Assembly (NCBI RefSeq): GCF_022605725.1
Contig: NC_065546.1
Span: 41,474,227 to 41,538,226, forward strand
Direction of reading: 5' to 3'
Source: Anthonomus grandis grandis
Lineage: Eukaryota; Arthropoda; Insecta; Coleoptera; Curculionidae
DNA: 64,000 bases
Below are positions 49,501 to 61,500 of the stretch, one piece after another. The translations under genes and the position numbers were made by a program. A model generated the notes under the pieces. It searched no databases, had not been told where the DNA came from, and was given only the letters and a program-made list of their open reading frames with translations. Numbering within the stretch: position 1 is the stretch's first letter; every line of letters begins with the position of its first letter.

Positions 49501-52500
49501 CAATGTAATAAAAAAGGAAAATGAAAATTTCGTTTTGCCACCGATACCCTCAGTGATAATTTCGTCAGTTAGAACGTGCTAATGAATGTTATGTTAAAAT
49601 GTGTTATTTATGTTAAGTCAACAATTTTCATTTAAAATAAAAGAGGCTTGATTTGTAAACTATTGCAAGAAATGATTATATTCCTTATTAAAAATTATTT
49701 TTTAATTTTATTCTTATTTGGAACTTCATGTTTCTTTCAACTATCAGTAAAAAACTGCGGAGGTTGTTTTAAATGCTTTGATATAATTATAAAATACCTG
49801 CAAAAATTTCAAATTATATTTTGCTTTAGCATTTATATTATACCAAAAAACAAATAATTATAATTAATATAATAAAAATTGGTTCATAACAACAATCTGA
49901 AAATAAGCAAAATCCACTTATTACAAAAATACAAAATTGACGATTTAAGAATTTTTCCTAGCGCGCCATTATTTAATTTATTCTGAATTAATGCATTACT
50001 AAACTTGTGGGATATATTATTTCAATACCGAAAAAATATTTAATCATAAGGATATTTAATTAATAAATTAAAATTATTACGGTACGCCCGTGACCACCAC
50101 GGAATCGTCTAAGAAATTAACTTTTTGCTGCTTCAAGTAAGTTTGGGAACACTATACCAGGTATAATGTTTCTCAATTTTAATATCTTTTAACTTCTATT
50201 CGATATTTGAAAGCTTTTTCTGAAGTGAACCATGCTTTACTTTTGCGGAAATTAAAACATTCGGAAATTAGCGAAGCTGCTCTGAATTCGACTGAAAGTT
50301 CTTTAATTTTCGTAGATTTCAGTGCGTCAAAACCGGTGACTTTTTGTTGAAAGAATACAGAGGTCCCTGTGAGATGCCCCAAGGATTGCACTGCGGTCCA
50401 ATACTGACATACATAAAATCTATTGAGGATGCTATTCAACTGCAGAAAGACCTGGATCAGGTTGCAAAATAATCAGACCTAAATGTGTTTGTTTTAAATA
50501 CCTTAAATACCTAAGTGTTCTGTAGTGACTTTTGTCGAGGTAATAATATGCTTCGATTTTCATATAATGCTGATAATGTAACTCTGAGTAGATAAATTGA
50601 AGATAAAGATGTGGATGTTGTGTTTGATCAGAAACTAAATTTTCATGACCACATAAATGCAATTTGTAACAAGGTTCTTAAATAGCTGGGTTTTAAACTG
50701 CGTAGTAGCAAAAACTTTTTTTTTAATTATGAAACGTTTGTATTATATATAGAAGGCCCTTCATTGGCAACAAAATTTGTTTTTGTACAAATTAATTAAT
50801 GGTTTGATTAATGCTCCAAATTAATTTGGTCTTTTCATCTTTTTGGTGATTTTTACTCTAAATAGAAATTATTGATTTAAGCACAAGTTTATATCTAGTT
50901 CAAATAACCGATAAAATAAGATGTAATGAAGAAAAAAGACTTAACGTGCTTACCTTGCTGAATTTTAGTAAAGAGTTTGATACCTTAGAACACAATCTAC
51001 TTTTATCCAAACTACATTATTTTGGTTTTTCTCCCAGTTCTGTTAAATTATTTCAAAGCTATTTTTATAATAGGTGTTGCTATGTAGTTGTTAAAAATGA
51101 AAATAAGTTTAAAATCGAAATTTAGCCCAATACCAAGCGGATTTTCACAAGGATCAATATTGTCACCACTACTTTTTTCAATGTATCTTGCAGTCCGTAA
51201 TACTCTCAAATTCTACAGTATTCTGACTCACAGTTCTATTTAAATTTTAAAAATTATCAATAATCAGAATTAAAATTCAATTCAGATTTAGAAAATATTT
51301 CTTTTTATGCTCAGAAACACAACTGAATAATCAATGCCTCTAAACGACAAATACCAAATAACATATCATTCAAACTCTAAACTTATAGACGTAATAAAAT
51401 CCAAAATTAGAATTCAAAATGAAGTAATATCAATTATCGAAGATTTTTCAATAATTCATGCGATTCAAATAAATCATGCAATGTAGAAATATTCTAATTT
51501 TTTGGCAAAATAAACCTGACGCTTAGAGACATTATCCAATTTGATAGATGAGAGCAACCCTCGTTTTGGTCCTACATGATTGCCGCTCTTCCGCGCTAAT
51601 ATACCGGTCCTTGTCTCAAGTCAAGTACTTGGTACTTACCAGGTACTTGGATGGGTGACCATCCAAGTACCTTGTCTGGGAGTATAAGTATAGCTTGGGA
51701 ACACCACGTGCTGTTGTTTCCTTTTTTTTAATGTCTGTAAACATACCTACAATTATTGCACATACCTCTCTTTTTTTCACTTTTTAAGGATATGTTGATG
51801 TCTACCTTGTCGAAAGAAGAGTTGTGCTAGCAAAATTTTCTGTGTATTATTTATATGGTCATTGAGAGTGCTCTCAAGTCAACAAAGTTTTATCAATATA
51901 TATTTATCAATATGAAGGTCGAAACCTAACAAAAATATAGGTAACAGTCAAGGTCAGTAGGCAACAGATGTAAGGAATTTTGGAAATTTTAATGGATCGA
52001 CAATTAAAATATGAAATCTATACAAAAAAAAGTTAACTTCAGCCTATTTAAGATTAAAAAAGATTTCTAATTTAAAATAATATCTCCCTCTCAAGGCTAA
52101 ATATTTTCTCTGTGATGTGATGTTATCACACATAACTCTTTGTATATATAAAGACTACTAAAAACCGAAAAACCGCTTTATCTTTTTAATTACATTTCTC
52201 CAACAATTATCATGACACACGAAACGCTGAAATATTTCAAATTCTACTTCATCGTACAGCAAATTTTAAAAAATGATTTTCTTATACGGCAACAAGTTTA
52301 TGGACTAGGTTTTCTAGGAATGCTAAAAATATGTCAAACATTAACTTGGCAAATTTCATAGAAACCACAATAAAATGTATTGTACTTGTTTTGTTGCCTG
52401 GAAAAATATTAAAAATTAAACATGTGGGGTACAAACATGGGGGAAGTTTATATATGTGTTGCATTGGGGCTTCATGGGTTGCCTCTGACCCAAAGCCTGC

Positions 52501-55500
52501 TTGCTTCTGCACCGCGGTGCTCCTACCTTTGCCTGTCTCGACCCCGCTAGGTATTTTCAGCAACATTTGTATTATCAATCTATTTTCTATTTGTATTTTC
52601 TTAATTCTGTTTTTTTTTTTGTTAATATTAAGCTTACGATATTTTATAGGGTAGTGTCATCGCCTTTCCCTTTGAGTAAGGTGGTATTGGTTTTAATTTA
52701 ATTTGGATAAATAGATCAAAAAACTACTTCAGACGATCAATTATATATTTTGTCGACGTTTCAAACACCAAAGGACATAGAGAGTACAATCTAAAAAATT
52801 ACATCTTGTGAATGCGATGGTGTTCATATCCGTCAAACTTCTACATATTTAAACACTAGAATTTTCTAGCATAAAAGTACAAAACCTCGTAAACTTATTA
52901 ACAGTAATTCAAAAACCGCTCTTGCTGAGCACTTCAATATCCATTTGATTTTGAAAAAACAGAAATTCTATCTAGACAGCAAAATTATAAAAAGAGACTC
53001 TGAGTGAAATAATTAAAACTAAAAAACATCCAAGTAGCATTAATAAAAAACAGGACGTTGACAATCTAAGTAATGATGTAACCTAATTAGCAACATAGAA
53101 GTCTAGTCTAAGAATACCTCAAACATAGCCTAAGATCTAACACTATGTGAGTCCCAGGTATATCTATCCGAAAAAGAAATATTTACAACAACAAACCTTA
53201 TCTATGTTTTGTTTTTCCTTTTATAAAGAATTGATAAGTGGATTGGTGCTTACAACGATTGTCCAAGTTCATCTCCCAACATAGATGGTTATAACATAAT
53301 AGAGAAAAAAATAAAAATAAAAAATCTCTGAAGTGCGGAAGGATCTATACATTTTTTATACTGATTATGATATTACAGTTATTATTATTGATGAGGACGA
53401 TCTACAATTTATGTAAGTGTATATGCAAGATTCTCAATTTGATAGAATCTTCCTAATATTATCTAATCTATCCTAATATTGTGCCCTTTTGGCTTTAAAA
53501 TTTAGAGGGTTTAGAGATTGTATGGAGGTTTTTTTTTTAAATTTTGGTTAAGTTTTATAATAATTAATTTTATTTAATGTGATTTTAATTGTATAAAATT
53601 GGTTTAATGATTTTTAACTAAATGATTTTATTTGCTTTTAATGTATCGTTTAGAGTCCTGAGGGTGATGATAGAGATCGAAACATCGACAAAACATACAA
53701 TTAATCGTCTGAAGTAGTTTTTTTGACCTATATCCAACAAAAACAAAAATTAAGAAAACTTATAAACTGAGGTCACGATAAACAATTCACATTAGTGTTA
53801 ATAATCGTGATTCGACAGTTTTTGTCTCAAATCCACATACTTCTTGCTAAACGTAATAATAAATGTATTCGTTATAGGCAAATAATACGTTTCGAATTAA
53901 ATTTGAATTTAATATTTTGTAAAATAAATAAACTTACAGCCATTTCACTGCCAACAGTTCTTTTACTTGGTAAATTGATTCCGGGTTGCCCAGGTACCAC
54001 CGTTTGCTCCCCAGTTGCCAGCTCCTCAGCTTTTTCCCTCTCTTCTTCCTCTTCATCTTGCAACACAACAATCTGATCTGAACGTTCGTAAAGCCTTAAA
54101 ACACGATCGGACCCCGAAGAGACAACAAATAGGCCGTTCGGGCTTACCGATAGTCCATATGCTTCCCCAGAATGACCCTGAAAGTTGTAGGAGGGTAAGA
54201 TGATTCAAATTTATTAAGTTTTTTTTTAATGATTAAATAGATGGGATCGCCGCATTACAGCATTATAGAAACAATAAATATTCTCAAATCTAGTTATTTA
54301 CATTACAGGAACATTAAGGAGACCATTCTAAAGCTTAGTATAAATCATAGTTTTAAATTGATTTAAACTTAAGTTAAATATCACAGTGTATTTTTAAAAA
54401 TCTTTACGCCCTATTAAGTGGCTAATTGCAGGCATAATTTGTAGCATGAAAATTTATATAAAAACCCAAAAGATCTTAGTCTTTGGAACATTTAATTTTA
54501 TTTTTATTAAAACTCGTCTTCAAAGTTAGATTAAAACTATCCAAAATTAGTTTTTTGTCTATGTTCACTGGAATTCTGGAAAGTAATCCTTACCTAAAAT
54601 GAGAAAAATTTTTTGGGATAGATGCATGCACTTTAAAATATTTGTTTTATTATTCTGATAATCTTGAATCTTATAAATCTAAACTTAAACTTGAATCTTA
54701 TAAACCCTAATACCATAAAAATTATGATCTTCATTCAAATTTTTGCTCGTATTTACTTAAGAAATTCAGTTAAAAACACTTTTATTTTCTTTCTATTTTT
54801 ACTATTACGACTTGTTCTTTCCTTCTATGTACAGTGTTTCCACATTAATAGAACAACCATCTATAAAAATCAAAATATAAATGATTTTATGAAGGTTTGT
54901 AATTAGCAAGAGTATATATTGTAAAAATAAACAACTCTATTCTATCATAAACACAGACAGATAATTCACAATAATTACGTTTTGAGAAATAGTGAACTAA
55001 ATGCGTTTAAATAAGGATGGTGATACATTATCCACGTATTAAATAAGGAGGAAGATCTATCGCCTGTTCCACACGATTTACCCAAGCGTCGTTTACAAAT
55101 CGACAAAAACTAGGCAATCCGCGATACACACACGTCAAACGTCAGCGTCGTCAACTACCGTTATATAATATATTTTTTGTTAATAAGACTAAAAATGTTC
55201 AGAATGACCAACATCAAAAGGCACAACCACTATAAAAAAGGCGGCCACCAGGCAGTGATCATTTTTGGGTATCGTGGCCATATGCTAGCAGTCCAGGTAT
55301 ATTTATTAAGTTCGTGACGTCAACCGATTTAATTTTTTTTTGACACTGTTGAATAGATATTTTAATGTGTCACACCATCGGGGTTTCCATTTGACATATC
55401 AAAGTGAGGTTCTCGAGGTAAGCCTAAGCTGATTGACAGAACTTTGTCAAATATAAAATTAAATGTCATCCCGTATATTGACGTATTTGTTTTTTTTTAA

Positions 55501-58500
55501 GAAGTTATTAAGGGTTGTTAGTTTTGAAATGAAAGCACTGTATAATTTTTATGCAAAAGCATCTATGACTGGTTCCACTTTGACTTTAAATATGTTTTTT
55601 AAACATCAAATCTAATTTGTTTGAATGTACTATTTTTCCAAAAATATTATAAAGAAACCGTTGCATTCGAGTTCTCAGGACAATCTGTAACTCCCAGTTC
55701 ATCATTATACCATACTGCCTAAGGTAAATTATAATCACGGAGTAATATGAACTTGCTATCTGTGTGTCTTTGGTATATGGTATTGACAGATTTATGCAAC
55801 ATTCCAGTGAGGATCTAGATGGCAGATAGAATGATCCAATAATGTATTATTGATTGTTTAATTCTGGGGAATGATTTTTGACCTAAGCCTATCGGATATT
55901 GCAATAATTACTCCTTCTTCACTTAATTATTACCATTATAAATAAATAAATAAATATAAAAACAAAAAATAAAAAAAACAATGTTTTTAATACAAATGTA
56001 CAGGGTGGCCAGATAAGAATGCAAAGTGCTGTATTTTGGAAACTATTCGTCGTAGAGACTTGCGGTAAAAAATTTTATAAATAAAGTGGTAAAAATAATA
56101 CCGTGGAAAATATTTTTAGATTTCCAAGATGGTCGCCAGGGGTCGTAATCGCCATCTTAAACTTTTTAAGTGATTTTTCACTGAAATCTACCCAGTAAAT
56201 GTTACGAAAAAATATACGCTTTTTAAAGCTCAGCTCTACTCAAATAATTTTTGTTTTACACTTTGTGACGTATCTATTAAAATAAAGTGGTGGGGGGTAA
56301 TTCAATGTTTTTTAAAAAACAGCTGTAACTCCTAAACAACTGAACGGATTTTAACAAACTTGGTCTCGTTGGAAAAAACATTTATTGCTACATCAAATCC
56401 GTCTTATCTGTGATATATCTAGTGCTTAGTAATGCCGCTAGAGCGCGTTTTTTGATCTATTAACAGAAAATTGCAAAATTCTCTAAAAAATTAAATGCAA
56501 TAATATGACTTTTTTTTCATAAAAATGCAGTGAAATGATAGCTTAATAGGCCAGTGAAAACCGTATCTCGATATCTTATTCGTAGCCTGAAATATCAAAG
56601 AAAGAATATTTAGTTATCATATAATTTTAATAAGACGCTATTACACCGATATTTATTGTTATTTATTTGTCTTTTTTTAAGGTTTAATGATAAAATGTCT
56701 TAATTAATTAAATTATTTGAGTAGAGCTGAGCTTTAAAAAGCGTATATTTTTTCGTAACATTTACTGGGTAGATTTCAGTGAAAAATCACTTAAAAGTTT
56801 AAGATGGCGGTTACGCCCCCTGGCGACCATCTTGGAAATCTGAAAATATTTTCCACGATATTCTTTTGGCCACTTTAGTAATAAAGTTTTTTACCGCAAG
56901 TCTCTACGACGAATAGTTTCCAAAATACAGCACTTTGCATTCTTATCTGGCCACCCTGTACTAAAATAAAATTTAAATAAAGTGCTTAATGAGTATTTTT
57001 AAGGCCATCAGTTGATCTGCGCGAAATTTGTGAAAATATGTGAATATAAATCCTATAATTTTAATTGTTTTGTTCGGTAAAAAAATTAAGAAAAAATAAA
57101 TATTTCTTGCGGACATTCATTCATCCTTAGTAAAGGCTTAAGGAAAAAATTTCAATCTGGATAAAAAATAAAATAAAAATATATGCAAGAGGTTTCATCA
57201 AAAACTTAACTAAATATATTTATTCCTTACCTGCAAAGTGACTATTTTATTGTACTTGTCTGCATCCCATTGCTTAACCTTTCCGTCTTTACCACAAGTA
57301 AACAAGTAATGCGTTTTGGGTACAAACTGTAAGCCAGTGACCGTGTCGTCATGGGCAAAAATGCTCTTATGGCAATCTCCAAAATCCATGCCCCAAATTT
57401 TTATATTTCTGTCGCCGGAGCCGGTGGCTATTAAAGTGGAATCGCTTGAAATGTCCATGCATTGCACAGGAAGTTTGTGACCGTAAAGGGACAAATAAAA
57501 CTAAAAATAATTAGGGTTTTATGAGGACAAGTGCTGTTTTATGCTGTGTAAAATCAAATATGTAGTTACAATGAAAAAACATGAAAAAATAATTGATATT
57601 AAATTATAGGATGTAAACCAAAGCTTAATAGTGATATTAAATTATTTTTTTGAACATATAGCCCTTAAAGATGAAATATGTAGGCCATGAAAAAAGTGAT
57701 GTTCATATATGCATAAAAAACAATTTCTTGTGGATATCAATAGATTCCATATTTAAAAACGAAACTACCCTACTTTTTAACGTTTAAAACCTCAATATTT
57801 TAAACCTACAAGTAAAACATGCATCAATTTACCTTAAAAGTATCAACAAAAAATATCTTCACAGTGGAATCCAACAGGGCAACGGCAATATATTTGCTGT
57901 TAGGTGAGATTTTAACGCACATAACGCTATCTTCTAATTTAAGGGTTCGATTGTGAATTAGCGATAAGACTTTGACCTTAGTCTGGCTTTTCTCATCCAC
58001 TATTAATTCGAATTGCCAAAATTTAACGGTTTTGTCGCCACCTCCTGTTATACAGCCTCTCTAAAAATGAAGCAAAGAATAGCTTGTACAAAACTATGAG
58101 TGTAAGAGGCTGATTGCACGGATGGTAAAAATAATTGTTTGAGATATAAAAACCAGCTTCTCATTTCTCTAAAAATAACTACCTATTTATTGTTATTGGA
58201 TTTTATTAAAAAAAAAAGTCAATACATTTTTAGGACGCTAATTTTATTCACAGTTACTTACCAGGTCAGGAGTAAGGCTTAAAGCTCTCAAATCTTTACT
58301 ATGCGCAGGTATTTCCTCTAAAATATCTCCTGCTGCTATGTCTATTATGACTAGGGTACCATCCTTTAAGCCTGCTAGTACATGCCTGTCTCCTGGAGCA
58401 AAAATTATTGATAATACAGCCCTGAAAACAATATACTTAGTAAATTTAAACCTAAAATTACTATTCTTCAGAAATAATGTAAGAAAATATATTTTTCATG

Positions 58501-61500
58501 AAGCATAAAGAATAGAGTATAAATTAATTATTTTTAAATTTGATTCACCTTGTTTCCACAGTTCTCAGGCAGGTTTGTGATGGTCTATTCCACATTTTTA
58601 TGCTTTCAGTACTACCAGACACAATAGCCAAATTGTCACTACTAAATGCTACCGCACGGACGTCACTGTGGTGCCCTTGGCTCAAAATTGATCTTAAACA
58701 TGTCGCTTCTGTTTCCTATAATAAAATTTAGTATTTAATTAATACCTTATGATGAAAGAATTTAACAAACCTTTAGAGATGTTTGCATATTAAAAAGTCT
58801 AACGCAATTGTCCGAAAAGTTAACGGCAACTCTCAATTCGCCACCATTTCCGAGCAGTAAATCGACACTTTTAGGTTTGCTTGTTAATTTAATCGGATTA
58901 AGTCTCTTAACTTCATCTCTAAGGCTTAACTGGAAGGTTTCTCCTCCACCAGATTTAGCTAAATGTTCTTCAGTTTCCATTGCCTCATCTTTCCTATAAA
59001 AGTAAAAGAAATATAAGATCAATTGTCAAATTATTTACTAGAACGGTAACATACTTCTCCTTTTTTTTTTCCTTCTTCAACCGTTTCTTTAGCCTATTTT
59101 GAGCTTCATCTTCAGAGCAAAAATAAAACAATTCAATTTGCTGATCAGTACCGTGAACTCCGATAATTTGACAATTGGCATCGCTTGTTAGAGTCACCAC
59201 TCGACCCTTTCCAGGCCTTAAAAGTGATCCTATTTTCAAGCACTGAAGGGGATGCTGAAAAATTATAATTTTTAGTGATTTGTCATACATATTTGATTAG
59301 ACACACATACAGTGGTGTCATCTCCCTCATCCAATGTTGCTAGCTCAAGTGTTGCAGATAAATGTTCAACAGGGTTCACATTCTCTGTATCTAAATCTCT
59401 TAGGGTCAATTTAAAGACCCTTAACTCAGCATCTCCACAGCCTGTTACTAGGTATTGGTCATCTTTTATAAGACAAAAACCCCACACCTCAAATATGAAT
59501 TTAAATATTAACTATGAATATGAATTTAGTACTTACTTTAATGTAAACTAGGTGCAAGGTTTTCAACTTACTTCTGTTTGATGCTCAGTTAAAGTTTTGA
59601 AACAATGCTGAGTGCTTAAGTCCCAAAACTTAACAAAAGCATCTTTTGCAGCAGATACAAGTACATTTTCTTTTGACATAAAAGCTACTTTGGTTATTGG
59701 ACCCTTATGACCTGAGAACCTGTACAATCCAGTTTCTGCTACTGTATCCCATACTATAATATCAGTATCCTAGATGCATTAAATAATGAATAAAAAGAAG
59801 CCAATGAAGCCAACATTACTAACCTTACTGCCAGATGCTAGCTTATGCCCATAACTATCATAAGCAAGCGTTGTTACTTCTGACTTATGTCCAGAAAATA
59901 TGCTTATAACCTCAGCAGACTTAAGGTCATAAATTTGGACACTTCCATCTGAATAGCCTGCTGCCAAGTGCCTGTTGTTTGGACTTGCACATATTGAAGT
60001 AACAGTTGCATGTTCACCAGGTAACAATTGTGCCTAAATGTAAATTTTTTTTCTAATTTGAATATTCTTGTATTATAAGATTAAATACAAACCAATAAAA
60101 CATATCTTTATCGAAAAGTTACAAATAAAACTTATTGTTTCATTCAAAAATAAATATACAGGGTGTTTCAGAACTATGGGATCAAACTTCTGGGGGTTGT
60201 TCTGTTCTTATCCACTCATTGTCCGGACTAGCAATTTGAGCTCTTGCCGGTTTCTTGATGAATTTTTATATCGTTTATAGGCGCCTATCTTTCGTTTACT
60301 GGGTCGCATCGAGGTGCTCTGGCTTTTGATGGCACGGGTCGTGGGATTGAACTGACTGGGATGTGGGACGTAGGTTATATTTATAGGCTAGGTGGGCGGC
60401 TGGGATTGGTTGGTTTCACGGGTCTAGGACACGCCCACCCAGCTCGTCGGTTTTTGGCCGGTGATGTTTGTTTTAATATTATTTTTTTAAAAAGAGAAAA
60501 AAAAGGTGTTATATTTTTATTGCAGTAATAATTTAAAAGCCGGGTTTGACGTTAATTTATTTAATTTGGAGATTAATTTATCAATTTTAGAATTTATTTC
60601 GTCCTCCGGCAAGGATAAAAGCGTAAATAAATTGTTTTGAATCGGTGTTTTTAATAGTTTAGCCTCTGGGGCGGGACCTTTAACCGTTGCAGTCTCTCTG
60701 AACACCGGGCCCAAAGCGGGCTCTCTTTTTAACGCATCGGCGTATTTTCTGTTCTGGGGGTTGTTCAGTGCAACAGAAGAATCCATTTGAGTATAGGAAC
60801 CCATGTCCGGAAATGCGTCACTACGCCACTACGGCCCTAAGACGCGTTAAAATTTATAAAAAAATATTAATTACCTAAATAGGATCTGCTGCATTTATTT
60901 TTACCTTTTGTACATGATACCATAACAACAATTGTTTAAAATCAATGCTTATTAATGTCAATTCTCAATGTCATGTTTAAAAATTTTATAGCTTACAATT
61001 TTTAAACATTTATTGCTAATGGAAAACTTTACCAATCAAGAATTGGCGGATATGGATTTGGCATACAGAGCAACAAACTGCAATGCACGAGCAGCATCGC
61101 GGTTGTATCATGAACGTTATCCCGAACGACAGCATCCTGGATATAAAAAGTTTATTGCGGTTCATCGGCGGCTCGCTGAGATAGGCATGTTTAAGACCAA
61201 GATGCATGATACTGGTGTTGCCCGAACCGTAAGAACGGTCGAATTTGAAGAAGAGGTGCTTCAGTGAATTGCCGATGAACCATCAAATAGCACACGTGAC
61301 GTCGCTAAGAATATAAATACGAGTAACGCTTCTGTCTGGCAGGTACTACACTAGCAACAACTCCATCCTTACCACTTCCAGAAAGTTCAAGGTATGACTG
61401 CAGCCAATTATCATCCTAGAGTCTAGAGTTCAATTTTGTCAATGGCTTCTGGATCACATCATTGCACAACCAAATTTTTTACGATATGTTTTCTGGACCG

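Larger units (their letters stand above)
60203..60751 (-). mobile_element. 549-bp GC-rich insertion of unknown origin with 15-bp target duplication
   Basis: The 15-bp sequence TTCTGGGGGTTGTTC lies on both sides (60188-60202 and 60752-60766), while the transposon's opposite arm has it once, so this is a clean insertion. On the minus strand it carries the 3' end of an open frame (about 75 residues from the junction, ending KLTSNPAFKLLLQ), a stop overlapping AATAAA, then a GC-rich spacer with a TATA box and initiator, then a 33-codon basic ORF ending at the far edge. It has no poly(A) tail and no terminal inverted repeats. A fragment of a retroelement or an integrated virus-like sequence are both possible; I cannot assign it. 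Confidence 0.7.

Noticed and set aside
52331..52654. 107-residue frame in Wdr3 intron 11
   Set aside because: No domain, no conservation evidence, and a poly-T-derived Phe/Leu-rich end; probably repeat sequence.
47276..54177. Wdr3 as two separate genes
   Set aside because: The gaps of 6.2 and 6.6 kb are introns filled with transposons; splice phases and alignment with known WDR3 order require one gene.
60517..60804. 95-residue ORF starting MGSYTQMDS as an additional Wdr3 exon or a real gene
   Set aside because: Its first 17 or so residues lie in the transposon arm (the opposite arm has the same peptide) and the rest in the nested insert; Wdr3 exons 1 and 2 already join without it.
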